From Acidimicrobium ferrooxidans (GTDB lineage Bacteria; Actinomycetota; Geothermincolia; Fen-727; Anoxymicrobiaceae), in NCBI GenBank assembly GCA_020723485.1, contig DYIU01000004.1, positions 91,057-155,056 on the forward strand: a stretch of DNA of 64,000 bases. The letters run 5' to 3'. Positions 26,407 through 34,957 of the stretch are shown piece after piece (positions within the stretch are counted from its first letter, which is position 1; the number at the start of each line of letters is the position of its first letter). Position numbers and translations under genes: made by a program. The notes beneath the pieces are model-generated. The model was given only the letters and a program-made list of their open reading frames with translations, made no database searches and was not told where the DNA came from.

Positions 26407-26502
26407 GATTCACTCCGGGTTGAAACGAATACTGCTGGTATCAGGGTAGCGGTCCGGTAACGCGTGGTAAAGGGGCTAATACATCATGAGGAGGGTGAGT
26501 CT

Positions 26503-27288
26503 CTATTCATTCATGTGAATCGAGCCGATGACTCGATTCCACTGGGCGTCCACGTCGCCCTGGTCTCTGACACCTACCATGAAAAGCAGGTATACCAGCC
26601 TTCCGCGATTGAATAGAAGCGCCTTGTACCGGTACGTGATTCCCATGTCCACTTCTGTTGTCGAAACTTCCAGTGCCGGTTCCCCGTCTGCCGTCACGTC
26701 TTTGAATTGGAGGGGTGTCCCAGCCCAGTCGGTGGAGAATTCCTTCGATAGTTCGTCGACCATGATTGGCTTGATCTCTTTCCAGTTGGTGTAGACCAGT
26801 CCAGAAATGGTTCCGGCCCCGAGCACCCACTCCGCGTCCTCAGAGATGGAATCCGAGAGCAGGACCTCGTTGACATCGCTCAGGTCCTCCATTGCAACCC
26901 CGAGTCTCTCGAGGATCAGGGCATCCTTAGTGTCCACTTCCTGCCATGATTTGGGGTATCTGAAACTGAGAGAGCTCTTCGTGCTGGAATAGGTCTCCGT
27001 GTTGAAGAACCAGGTGTAGCTGAGGTAGCCGAGCACCACGAGCCCGGCCAGGATGAGGAGCCATACCGTTGTCGTGAGGGCCTTTGCGGAGGACGCGCGC
27101 ATGCGCCGCCTGCGGCGCTTCGGCTGAACCAGCCCGAGTGAAGCGACGTAATCGGAGGGAGCCGCGTATACGGGCTCCCTGTACAGGCCGACGTCCGGGC
27201 TCGACTGGACGCCCTCGAGCGGGGTGCGACAGATCGCGCAGAAGGTTGCCGTCCTGGTGTTAGCCGCGCCGCAGTTGGGACATATCAA
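26503..27288 (-). CDS. Zinc-ribbon membrane-anchored protein
   Basis: 261 residues. The zinc ribbon 'CPNCGAANTRTATFCAIC' is at 3-20. A basic stretch ('PKRRRRRMRASS') precedes one TM helix (about 72-94), and a 165-residue extracytoplasmic domain begins 'SSLSFRYPKSWQEVD', resembling the PsbP/LpqN-type fold of exported proteins. TTG start, supported by GGAGGTG and by the zinc ribbon beginning immediately. Function unknown. Confidence 0.75.
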   Translation of the reverse strand: MICPNCGAANTRTATFCAICRTPLEGVQSSPDVGLYREPVYAAPSDYVASLGLVQPKRRRRRMRASSAKALTTTVWLLILAGLVVLGYLSYTWFFNTETYSSTKSSLSFRYPKSWQEVDTKDALILERLGVAMEDLSDVNEVLLSDSISEDAEWVLGAGTISGLVYTNWKEIKPIMVDELSKEFSTDWAGTPLQFKDVTADGEPALEVSTTEVDMGITYRYKALLFNRGRLVYLLFMVGVRDQGDVDAQWNRVIGSIHMNE

Positions 27289-27410
27289 ATACTCTCACCT
27301 CCGCCCAAAGGTAAGAATTGTTGCCGGCTGCCGCTTGATGTCATCGCCGGTGCTACCGCGTACCCTCTGATGATTATACAAAGCAAGGGACGGCGTGTCG
27401 ACGTGCACAT

Positions 27411-27435
27411 CGGGGTCAGGTCAATTGTTGCATTT
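27411..27435 (+). repeat. Type A GGGGTCA half-palindrome, left half of a split pair
   Basis: GGGGTCAGGTCAATTGTTGC then ATTT (27412-27435). Its CAATT variant is shared only with the inverted arm at 29678-29709; intact type A palindromes have CATTT or CACTT there. Confidence 0.75.
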
Positions 27436-27489
27436 GACGTGGTCGCCGGAAGATGGGGAGCCGACCGGAGGTCGGCGCTACGGTCGGCG

Positions 27490-27810
27490 CTACACGAGCC
27501 AGTGGACGAACGGGGTGTAGAGCAGGAGGGAGCTGACTGCTATGGACGAGTAGAGCACAACCGTCCAGGCGACCAGGCTCTGGCGCCCGACCGACTTGAT
27601 GCGGAAGAGCGCGAAGAAGACCAGCAGGCCCAGGGCGTACGCCAGGGTCACCTTGCCTGAGAGCGAGCCCATGCCGTTCCAGAACGTCATGAAATCCTTG
27701 AAGCCTTCCGAGGCTTCGCCGGCGAAGTTGAGCGCGCCTATCGCCAGTATGGTGACCGACGCCCCGATGAGCGCCGCTATTACCGTGCTCCTGCCTTTCT
27801 CAGTACCCAT
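27490..27810 (-). CDS. Small membrane protein, three to four TM helices
   Basis: 106 residues with hydrophobic segments at about 9-30, 50-70 and 76-100, and a His near the end ('YTPFVHWLV'). It follows the next membrane gene by seven bases, so it belongs to the membrane redox-like operon at 27490-28938. No family recognised; it may be a small subunit. Confidence 0.65.
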   Translation of the reverse strand: MGTEKGRSTVIAALIGASVTILAIGALNFAGEASEGFKDFMTFWNGMGSLSGKVTLAYALGLLVFFALFRIKSVGRQSLVAWTVVLYSSIAVSSLLLYTPFVHWLV

Positions 27811-27817
27811 GTCACTC

Positions 27818-28279
27818 TCACTTCACCGGGGCGGTGCTGGTCAGCAGCGCGCCCATGAACAGGGCCGCGAGCGCCAGGACGAGCGAGACCGCGAACAGCG
27901 AGACCGCGACGCGCCTTGCCGTCCTGTTCTCGGGCGCGCGGATGTCATAGACGAATACGACGGCCACTGCCACCAGAAGTATCGCCGGGAGGAAGTGGGC
28001 CATGTGCTCCTTGTACTCCATGACTATCTCGTGGACCCAGGGCCGCGAGCCGGCGAGAATCAGGCTCCTCGCGCTGGACGGGATGTCCTTCCGGTAGGTC
28101 ACATAGACGATGTCACCGAGGAAGTCCTTCACCGTCACCAGGACGGTGAGGAGTATAGCGTTCACCTGCAGGGGCCTGAGGCTCCGGTGCGCGGGGAACT
28201 GGGCCTGCCATATGGCGATGGCGAGCCCCATCGCGAACAGGGTGCCTAGGAATCCATGGATGACCGCCCAGGCTATCAT
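27818..28279 (-). CDS. Polytopic membrane protein with conserved-looking histidines
   Basis: 153 residues, four TM helices (about 4-23, 35-55, 88-108 and 123-146). Histidines lie near membrane faces ('VIHGFLG', 'HEIVMEYKEHMAHFLP'), which would suit haem b binding. The ATG overlaps the previous stop (TGATG). Neighbour of a ferric-reductase-like protein, so a membrane electron-transfer subunit is plausible; this is inference. Confidence 0.7.
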   Translation of the reverse strand: MIAWAVIHGFLGTLFAMGLAIAIWQAQFPAHRSLRPLQVNAILLTVLVTVKDFLGDIVYVTYRKDIPSSARSLILAGSRPWVHEIVMEYKEHMAHFLPAILLVAVAVVFVYDIRAPENRTARRVAVSLFAVSLVLALAALFMGALLTSTAPVK

Positions 28280-28938
28280 CACGCCGCTCCCTTTGTGACG
28301 GCCGCTCCACGGCCGCGGTACTGCTTCCATTCGCGCGTGGAGACCGCCCTGTAGACCAGGCCGCCGAGCGCCACGGCCAGGTACCCGTACATGAGCAGGT
28401 TGAACGCCAGCATGTGGTTGTTGTCGCCGATGACCAGCGCGTGTATCACCGCTATCACGAAGATGAAGTAGTTGACCAGGTGGAAGAGCCTCCACGACTT
28501 CGAGAACCTCTTCGGGAGAAGCGCTGTGACGATGGTCGCCGGGAGGAGGACCAGGGCGAGCGCTCCGACAACTATGAAAACATCGTTGTAACCGGAGATG
28601 TACTCGGAGAAGTGCGGTATCAGAAGGACGAAGTGGGCCAGGGCGAACGAGAGCCCCGCGACGCCGAAGAATATGTGCGCGGCGTGAAGAGTGGTGCGCT
28701 TGAAAACGCGGGCGAGCAGCGGGCGGAAGCTCCCGGTCACGACATCGAGGAACAGGAAACTGATTGCGATGAGGGCAGTCAGGCTGTGCAGGATGTCGAG
28801 GCTCTCCTCGGCGTTGGTGAATATGTCATCGAAATGATGCGCGGTTATCCCGAACGGCGCAAGGAGTACCGCGAGCGCCAGCGCCACGAGAAGTACCTGT
28901 ATCAACCTGTCGCTCGCACTCTCGTCAGAGCTTTCCAT
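28279..28938 (-). CDS. Ferric-reductase-like transmembrane (b-type haem) protein
   Basis: 219 residues, six TM helices. Paired histidines on two helices ('TLHAAHIFFGVAGLSFALAH' and 'RLFHLVNYFIFVIAVIHALV') match the haem-binding pattern of the ferric-reductase/YedZ-type membrane domain. The first helix adds 'GITAHHFDD'. No FAD/NAD module is present, so electrons would come from a partner. ATG behind AAAGGGG; coupled to the next gene by TGATG. Role: transmembrane electron transfer, partner unknown. Confidence 0.75.
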   Translation of the reverse strand: MESSDESASDRLIQVLLVALALAVLLAPFGITAHHFDDIFTNAEESLDILHSLTALIAISFLFLDVVTGSFRPLLARVFKRTTLHAAHIFFGVAGLSFALAHFVLLIPHFSEYISGYNDVFIVVGALALVLLPATIVTALLPKRFSKSWRLFHLVNYFIFVIAVIHALVIGDNNHMLAFNLLMYGYLAVALGGLVYRAVSTREWKQYRGRGAAVTKGAA

Positions 28939-28976
28939 ACGGCCCCTTTCGGGGCCGCAGGGCTCATTCCTGCCCG

Positions 28977-29585
28977 CTACTTGGTGGAGCCTGAGGGCGC
29001 CGAGTCCTCGGTCTCCTCCTCCACCGGCCCGAGGTTGTTCTCTTCCTTTATCTTCTCTGCGCTGCGCCAGCTCGAGAACGCCTTGACCGCGTCCACTGTC
29101 ACCTCGAGGTTTGACTTCGCCCACTGCGCGATGGTGTCGCTGATGGATGCCTTGTTCTCCGGGTCGCCGATCTTGTCGAGCAGGCCCTGCACGGCCTCGA
29201 GGACGGCGATGGTGCTGTCGATGGCGGCGATTCGCTGCCGCGCGTAGTCCTTGTACGCCTCGACGTCGTTGAGGTCGAGTATCTTCTCGTATTCGGCCTT
29301 GGCCTTCTCGCCGTTGGCTATGGTCTTGTCCAGCCGCTTGTTGGCCGCGTCGGTCACGGTCTGAGGGTCGATGGTGCCGGTCTCGCTCACCTCGATGCCG
29401 AGCTCCGCAAGGAGCGCAGCGGCGTTGAAGACGGCCTCGTCGGTGAGCGTGCTCATCTGCCTGGAGAGCTCGTCGCCCTCATCCATGTACGTCTTCGCCT
29501 GGTCGGCGGCGCCACCGCATCCCAGCGCGGCCAGTGCGCCCACCAGCACGGACGCGACAAGCAGCGCGGCTACTATCTTCTTCAT
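28977..29585 (-). CDS. Lipoprotein with helical domain
   Basis: 202 residues. The signal 'MKKIVAALLVASVLVGALAA' has its lipobox Cys at residue 23 ('LGCGG'). The mature part is nearly all helical and charged, with long coiled-coil-like helices ('KAKAEYEKILDLNDVEAYKD') and an acidic tail. ATG at 29585 is preferred over 29591 because AGGAAGGAG (29592-29600) is six bases before it. It precedes the membrane redox genes on the same strand (38-base gap). Confidence 0.75.
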   Translation of the reverse strand: MKKIVAALLVASVLVGALAALGCGGAADQAKTYMDEGDELSRQMSTLTDEAVFNAAALLAELGIEVSETGTIDPQTVTDAANKRLDKTIANGEKAKAEYEKILDLNDVEAYKDYARQRIAAIDSTIAVLEAVQGLLDKIGDPENKASISDTIAQWAKSNLEVTVDAVKAFSSWRSAEKIKEENNLGPVEEETEDSAPSGSTK

Positions 29586-29677
29586 GGCCATCTCCTTCCT
29601 GTGGGGCGGGACCGGCGCACGCCGTTCATGCCGACCCGGGTCGGCTACGTACCTACCGGCCGGGGTCTGCTTGAAAA

Positions 29678-29709
29678 TGCACAAATTGACCTGACCCCAT
29701 GTTGCGTTT
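29678..29709 (-). repeat. Type A GGGGTCA half-palindrome, right half of a split pair
   Basis: On the minus strand: AAACGCAACATGGGGTCAGG, TCAATTTGTGCA. It follows the GDPD stop codon directly. It pairs with 27412-27435 across 2.2 kb containing four genes. Confidence 0.75.
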
Positions 29710-29712
29710 ATT

Positions 29713-30372
29713 CTAACCGCCGTCGAGGAGGGCGACCATGTCCACGTACCTGTCCGTGATGAGTACGTCGACCCCCATGTCACGGAGCTCCAGCACCTCT
29801 TCCTCCTCGTTCACGGTCCAGGCGTAGGCTTCCAGGCCGGCGGCGTGCATCATCTCGACGCGCTCCCGGGTGAACTGCTTGTAGTGGAGCGCGATGAGCT
29901 CTGCCCCGTCCTTGCCGGCCTTTTCGAGCACCAGGTGCCCGGCCAGCAGGGTCCACCGCAGGGGCCCGGCCCGGGCGACCGGGCGCTCCACCTTGAGCTC
30001 GGTGATGAGCTCGTGACGGAAGGACGTAAACACTGTCTGCTCGAGGGCGCCGTACGAATCCACGATCGCCGCGACCTCCGCGGGCGGGGCGAGCTTTATC
30101 TCAACGTTGAACGCCACCCGGTCCGCGAGAGCGTCCAGCACCTCGCGCAGGAGCGGGCGGTCGGGGTGGTCCCTGCGGATGTCCGCGAAATCGGCGTGCT
30201 TTATCGTGTGCTTGCCGACCACGGGGTCGTGGCTTATCAGGAGCTCGCCGTCCGCCGTCGAGCGCACGTCGGTCTCTATCGCGAGGACGCCCGCCGAGGC
30301 GGCCGCCTCCATCGCCTCCAGGGTGTTGTCCTCACCGAACCCCCGCCCTCCCCTGTGGCTGTATACCTTCAT
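29713..30372 (-). CDS. Glycerophosphodiester phosphodiesterase
   Basis: 219 residues, the usual size of soluble bacterial GDPDs. Hydrolyses glycerophosphodiesters to glycerol-3-phosphate and an alcohol. Metal and catalytic residues are in place: His6-Arg7, Glu14 and Asn16-Thr17 ('GEDNT'), Glu33 and Asp35 ('IETDV'), His48-Asp49. A TIM barrel follows, ending 'AWTVN' and 'GVDVLITDRY'. No signal peptide, so cytoplasmic. ATG behind AGGAGATAAGG. Confidence 0.93.
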   Translation of the reverse strand: MKVYSHRGGRGFGEDNTLEAMEAAASAGVLAIETDVRSTADGELLISHDPVVGKHTIKHADFADIRRDHPDRPLLREVLDALADRVAFNVEIKLAPPAEVAAIVDSYGALEQTVFTSFRHELITELKVERPVARAGPLRWTLLAGHLVLEKAGKDGAELIALHYKQFTRERVEMMHAAGLEAYAWTVNEEEEVLELRDMGVDVLITDRYVDMVALLDGG

Positions 30373-30397
30373 CCTTATCTCCTGTCCTCATCGGCCG

Positions 30398-30420
30398 CTT
30401 AAAGTGCGGCCTGACCCCGG
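30398..30420 (-). repeat. Type C GGGGTCAGGCC repeat, single copy
   Basis: Minus-strand reading CCGGGGTCAGGCCGCACTTT, four bases after the CPBP gene's stop codon. Same arm as the tandem array at 4361-4455. Confidence 0.75.
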
Positions 30421-30422
30421 AT

Positions 30423-31151
30423 TCAAGTTGGGCCGACGATGCGCCCCGCCAGGTACGATAGCGAGTTGAGCGACGCGTGGGCGAGCCATGGCGCGGCGAT
30501 GCTCCCCGACTTGAGCCGGAGCCACGCGAGCGCCGCCCCGGCCGCCGCGGTCGCGGCCACCACCGCGGCCACTATGCCCGCCGCCGCGAGCGGCCCCGAG
30601 GCCGCGCTACCCGCCGCGGCGTTCGTCGAGAGCGATTTTATGGTCGGCGATATGTGCCAGAGGCCGAATACCACCGAGGAGAGCGCGACCGCCGCCGCCG
30701 TGGAACGCCTCCGCAGGAACAGTCCCATCAGGGCTCCCCGGAAGATGAGCTCCTCGGCGAGCGCCGTTCCCAGGGGTATCCGCACGAGCATCTCGTAGAG
30801 GGCGCGCCCGCTGCTCGCGCCGGTGACCGCGCTGTCCACGAAGAACTCCCGCGTCCAGGGCACGGCCGCGCCCACCGCGACGACAGCAGCTATGGGCGCC
30901 ACCGTGTAGAGCCCGACCTTGAGCCCCCGGACGAGGTTCTCTTTCTCGAGGCCCATGTCACGCACGCTCGCTCCCGCCAGGCCGGCCAGGTAGACCGCCA
31001 GCGCAGCGGCTGCAAGGTTAACCGGAACGTGGCTCAGGTCGGGCAGGACCCGGTCGAGCAGGACCCCGTACCCGAGGACCAGGGTCGACGCCGCCACCTC
31101 CACCCCGGCTCCCTTGAACGTGGAGGACCCTTCCGCCCCGGGGGCGCTCAA
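30423..31151 (-). CDS. CPBP-family intramembrane metalloprotease
   Basis: 242 residues, about eight TM helices. The CAAX-protease/Abi signature is complete: 'EELIFRG' (two Glu and Arg), 'FGLWHISP' (His) and 'HASLNSLSYL' (His, Asn). Substrate unknown; bacterial members process small peptides or support bacteriocin immunity. TTG start at 31149-31151, overlapping the upstream stop (TTGA) with GAGGAGG at ideal spacing. Last gene of a three-gene envelope operon (34293 to 30423). Low-complexity Ala-rich TM region. Confidence 0.88.
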   Translation of the reverse strand: MSAPGAEGSSTFKGAGVEVAASTLVLGYGVLLDRVLPDLSHVPVNLAAAALAVYLAGLAGASVRDMGLEKENLVRGLKVGLYTVAPIAAVVAVGAAVPWTREFFVDSAVTGASSGRALYEMLVRIPLGTALAEELIFRGALMGLFLRRRSTAAAVALSSVVFGLWHISPTIKSLSTNAAAGSAASGPLAAAGIVAAVVAATAAAGAALAWLRLKSGSIAAPWLAHASLNSLSYLAGRIVGPT

Positions 31152-33136
31152 GGGGCCGCCTCCTCGTGCGTGTCGCCCTTCTCCTCGCGCGTATCGCCCT
31201 TCACCTCGCGCTTGTTGTTGTGACGGTCCTTCTTCTCCTTCGGCGGCTTGTCGAGGGAGTTGATCCATACCTCGCGCGCGGACTCGTACTCCCTGAGCGC
31301 CTTCACCACGTGGTCCAGGCGCTCGTCCCCGCACCTGAGCGCGTACACCTCGCGGACGAACGGGGCCAGGTCCTTGCGGTAATCGTGGCCCTTGGCCTCG
31401 AACTTCCCGGGGATGACGTTGGCGGAGTTCTTCATGTCGAAGAGGGTCAGAACGAAGGTGATTAGCGGCAGGTAGACCTCGGTGGTCGGCACCGTGGGCG
31501 GCCTCAGGTCGGGGTCGCCGAGCCACTCCGGCTCCCGCACCAGCAGGTCGAGCCCGAACTGCGCGACCGCGTCGTTGTAGTGGGTGATCATGACATAGCG
31601 GAGCTTCTCCCGCTCTTCAGGGGAAAGCGCCTCGACCTGCCCGAAATCGTTGAACGCCCTGACGAGCGAGCGGTCCACGTCGTCCCGCGGGGGCCCCAGA
31701 ACCTCGTCCTTCCACTTGGTGGCGTGGGGCGTCCCGATCCAGAGGCCGCGGTCCACCCCGAGCGCTATCATCCCCTCGGTGCCCCGCCCCTCGAAAGCGT
31801 CCTCGCTGGTCCAGGCGCCGAGGCTCTCGCCGAACAGCACCACCCGCGGCCTGGCCTCCGGCGCTAGCTCCTCGAGCCTGGCGTGGAGGGCCTCCATGAA
31901 CATCCTGTACTGCCGCACCCCCTCGGGCACCCTGTCCATCGAGAGCACGGACGGGCGCTTCGAGTACTGGAGCGCTACCGAGGCCATGTCGCCCAGGGTG
32001 AGGTACTCGGCCGCCTCGACGGCCACGTAGTTCACGTAGCCGGTCCCCGTCGGGGATATGACCATCAGCAGCGAGCGGTCGAAAGCGCCGGTGCGCTCGA
32101 GCTCGTCCAGGGCCAGCTTCACCCTGTCCTCGTCCGAGGAGACGGTGTCGAACGCCGCGAAGACCCTTATCGGCTCCGCCACTACGGGCTCTCGCATCAC
32201 GCGCTCTATCCATTCCTCCCGCAGCCGGGTGCTCACGAACCGCCTTCCCTGCTTGGAGAGGGTCTCCCAGGGGATGAGGCTGCCGGGCCCTCCGCTGACG
32301 AGGGGAGTGTCTGGAGGCGTATTGAAGGCGGGCTCGATCTTGCTCGCTACCTCCTCGATGCGTCCGTACACAAGCTTGACCAGCAGGCCCAGGCAGAACC
32401 CGAACACCCCGACCGCCGCCACGTGCCCCATGGGCCTCCACAGCCTCTCGTGACCGTCGAAGAAGCGGGCCAGCAGGTGAGACACCACCCTCGCGAACGC
32501 CCGCTCGCCCGCCGACAGCCCGGCGAGGGCCACGGCTATGGACGGGCTCAGGCTCAGCGCCTCCCATTCCTGTCTGGAGCTCATCGGGCCGGGCCCGGAG
32601 GTGCGCTCTACGCTCTTGCGGCGCGAGTCCAGGATGCCCGCCAGCACCACGCCGCCGGGAAGGGCGAAGGGAAAGGAGCGCATTCTGCGCAGGTGCAGGT
32701 CGTCCACGGCCTCCTGGTACACCGCGACGGTCAGCCCGGCGAAAGAGCCGTTCACCATGAGCGTCCCGACAAGGCGCGCCCAGGAGCGCGCGACGGTCTC
32801 ACCCTTCTTCTGCTTGAACGCGTTCTTCAGGAATACGCCCAGCGCGATGGTGGTGACGTCGGTGGCGATGGCAAACCTGCGCCAGGTACGGTCCTCCAGC
32901 TCGTTCCCGTGTTCGTGCGCGTTCGCCGCCCACGCGGCCGCCGCCTCCACCGTTTCCTGCACCAGCGCCCCCACGGCGTACTCGAGCGCCATCACGATGC
33001 CGGTCGCGAGCGCCTGGTCCAGGACGCTCCTCGGCATGAGGGTCTGCTGGAATGTGTAGGGGACGCCCGCTCCCGCCAGGAACATCCCGGCCTGCTCCGC
33101 CCGCCCGCTCGGCGCGAGCCATTCTCTCAGGCTCAA
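31148..33136 (-). CDS. Membrane alpha/beta hydrolase (actinobacterial Abhydrolase_9 type)
   Basis: 662 residues. The N-terminal half has several TM helices. The C-terminal hydrolase region contains 'PTGTGYVNYVAVEAAEYLT', the nucleophile elbow 'FGESLGAWTS' (Ser) and 'ITHYNDAVAQFG' (His/Asp). This matches a membrane hydrolase family common in actinobacteria, with proposed lipid esterase activity. A charged Lys/Glu-rich tail ends the protein. TTG start with GGAGGAGGAGAG, overlapping the flippase-like stop. Adjacent flippase-like and CPBP genes suggest a role in envelope lipid handling. Confidence 0.85.
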   Translation of the reverse strand: MSLREWLAPSGRAEQAGMFLAGAGVPYTFQQTLMPRSVLDQALATGIVMALEYAVGALVQETVEAAAAWAANAHEHGNELEDRTWRRFAIATDVTTIALGVFLKNAFKQKKGETVARSWARLVGTLMVNGSFAGLTVAVYQEAVDDLHLRRMRSFPFALPGGVVLAGILDSRRKSVERTSGPGPMSSRQEWEALSLSPSIAVALAGLSAGERAFARVVSHLLARFFDGHERLWRPMGHVAAVGVFGFCLGLLVKLVYGRIEEVASKIEPAFNTPPDTPLVSGGPGSLIPWETLSKQGRRFVSTRLREEWIERVMREPVVAEPIRVFAAFDTVSSDEDRVKLALDELERTGAFDRSLLMVISPTGTGYVNYVAVEAAEYLTLGDMASVALQYSKRPSVLSMDRVPEGVRQYRMFMEALHARLEELAPEARPRVVLFGESLGAWTSEDAFEGRGTEGMIALGVDRGLWIGTPHATKWKDEVLGPPRDDVDRSLVRAFNDFGQVEALSPEEREKLRYVMITHYNDAVAQFGLDLLVREPEWLGDPDLRPPTVPTTEVYLPLITFVLTLFDMKNSANVIPGKFEAKGHDYRKDLAPFVREVYALRCGDERLDHVVKALREYESAREVWINSLDKPPKEKKDRHNNKREVKGDTREEKGDTHEEAAP

Positions 33137-34293
33137 CTCTCCTCCTCCACGGCGAGGCCGGCCTCAGGGACCGGCTCGGGTTCCGCCAGGGCGCCGGCGC
33201 GCCTGTGCTCGCGTATCCACCACGAGGCGTATGCCGGCAGCCCCATGGCTATCGGCATGAGCCAGGTGAGCGCGCGGAAGAGCAGGACGCCCGCCACGAC
33301 CTCGGGCTCGGAGCCGCCGGCGGCCACCAGGAGGCCGGTGTACCCGGCCTCGGCGATGCCCACCGCCCCGGGCGTTATCGGTATTGCCGAGATGAGCCGG
33401 ACCACGGCGAATATGCCGAAGGCGACCACCCACGACACCCCGTGCTCCCCGCTGGCCGGCACGCCCGAGAAGCGCAGCGCGTAAAGGAACACCCAGAATG
33501 TGCTCAACTGGTAGAGCACCGCTATCAGGGTGAGCGCGAGCCAGCGGGTCCGGGCGACGGTCAGGGTCTGGTCGCGGAACTTCGCGACCGACTCCCCCCA
33601 CGTCGTGACGGGGTCCTTGTGGAAAAGCTTCAGCAGCCGGGAGACCAGCTTTCCCGCCAGGTTCCCCACCCGGACCGCGAAGCTGCGTTTCCAGAGGACG
33701 AGGGCGAACACACCCAGTGCGAGCAGGAGCGCCCCCACCCCCACCAGGGCCAGTATCCAGGTGCTGCTCGCGCTGTTTCCCGTCACCACCAGCAGGAGCA
33801 AGGCCACAACGGGCAGGGCGAACTTGGCGAATGTGTTCCAGACGCCCGAGACCCCGAGCATCAACGTGTATTCCGCGACGCCGAACCCGTAAGAGTGGAT
33901 GATGCCGTAACCGAGGCCCACCGACCAGGCCGCGCCGAGGGGGAGAGTGCTCGCGATGAGGTTCTGGGAGAGCATGAGCTGTCCCGCCTGCCAGTTCTTC
34001 ATGCCGGGCAGCGACACCTGGAACATCGTCCAGCCGCAGGCCAGGTTGAACAGCGCGACGATGAAGAGGAACACGAGCTGGGCGACGCTCATCTCGCCCA
34101 TGGCCTGGAAGACCTCCTGGTAGCTCGCGAACTTCGGGAGGATGAACGCGAACACCCCGACCACTATGGCGAGTGTCAGCACGCTCATCAGGATGCGCTT
34201 TACCGCGGCGTGCTTCTTCTTCTCCTTCGCGGAGGCCTGCGCCCCGGTTGTCTCTTTATCGGTGTCCTTCAACCGCTCTCCCTGTCTGCTCAC
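33133..34293 (-). CDS. Flippase-like / LPG_synthase_TM-family protein
   Basis: 386 residues, about eight TM helices. Signature 'AIPITPGAVGIAEAGYTGLL' with 'FRALTWLMPIAMGLPAY'. An N-terminal charged cytoplasmic extension ('KEKKKHAAVKR') precedes TM1. Second member in the window (other at 17659), with low similarity apart from the motif. GTG start without a clear Shine-Dalgarno sequence. First gene of the hydrolase/CPBP operon. Confidence 0.85.
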   Translation of the reverse strand: MSRQGERLKDTDKETTGAQASAKEKKKHAAVKRILMSVLTLAIVVGVFAFILPKFASYQEVFQAMGEMSVAQLVFLFIVALFNLACGWTMFQVSLPGMKNWQAGQLMLSQNLIASTLPLGAAWSVGLGYGIIHSYGFGVAEYTLMLGVSGVWNTFAKFALPVVALLLLVVTGNSASSTWILALVGVGALLLALGVFALVLWKRSFAVRVGNLAGKLVSRLLKLFHKDPVTTWGESVAKFRDQTLTVARTRWLALTLIAVLYQLSTFWVFLYALRFSGVPASGEHGVSWVVAFGIFAVVRLISAIPITPGAVGIAEAGYTGLLVAAGGSEPEVVAGVLLFRALTWLMPIAMGLPAYASWWIREHRRAGALAEPEPVPEAGLAVEEES

Positions 34294-34350
34294 ATGAGTC
34301 GGGCGCGCGGCGGCGCGCCCGTTCCGACAATGATATCAGCGTTCTGTGTG

Positions 34351-34731
34351 TCACCTTCGCCGCGGCCCGCCTAAGATGATGTATCCGAAACCCTGGTCCT
34401 CGACCATCTCCCAGGACCCGGAGGCCTTTCTCATCTGGAGGTCCTCTGGTGCAGCCTTGCCGTCTTCGAGGGCCTGGAGCTCCAGGACGGCGTAGGAGGC
34501 TTTGGGCATCTCCACCGAGACCACCTCGACCCTCATGAGCTCGGGGTTGGCCTCGTAGGCCTCTTCCAGGGCTTTTTCTGCGGCCTTCTGCACCTGGGCC
34601 TTGTCCTCGATGGTTGCGGCGTACTCCGAGGAGCCCGCTCCGGCCGTGGTGCCGCTCCCGCCGCAGCCGACGAGGGCCGCCGACCCCAGGGCCAGCAGCA
34701 CCGCCAGTATCGTCACCAGTGTCCTTCGCAC
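34351..34731 (-). CDS. Small lipoprotein
   Basis: 126 residues. Signal 'MRRTLVTILAVLLALGSAAL' then 'VGCGG', the lipobox. The mature part is about 100 residues with a helix rich in Ala and Glu and a strand-rich C-terminus ('GFGYIILGG'). GTG start supported by CCGGAG eight bases upstream; an in-frame ATG at 34761 lacks a Shine-Dalgarno sequence. Function unknown. Confidence 0.72.
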   Translation of the reverse strand: MRRTLVTILAVLLALGSAALVGCGGSGTTAGAGSSEYAATIEDKAQVQKAAEKALEEAYEANPELMRVEVVSVEMPKASYAVLELQALEDGKAAPEDLQMRKASGSWEMVEDQGFGYIILGGPRRR

Positions 34732-34957
34732 GCTGTTAAACTCCGGAAAATCGACTTTCATTCATCAGTTGTATCGTCGTCGCGGCACCGATGCTTGATG
34801 GAACGGACGCGAATATTCGCCTTGTTTGCGACAGAGAGCTCCAGGCGACTCGGCCGACGGCACGGGTGGTATACTTCTCCTATCCGGGACACCGGTACCT
34901 GCCGGCGGGGCATGCGGCGTCGAGCGGGCTTCGAGGCGGCTGAAGCGGAGGGGGAAC

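Noticed and set aside
33052-34374. 440-codon plus-strand frame opposite the flippase-like gene
   Set aside because: Antisense to a gene with a clear family signature; the translated product is Gly/Arg/Pro/His-rich with no motif.
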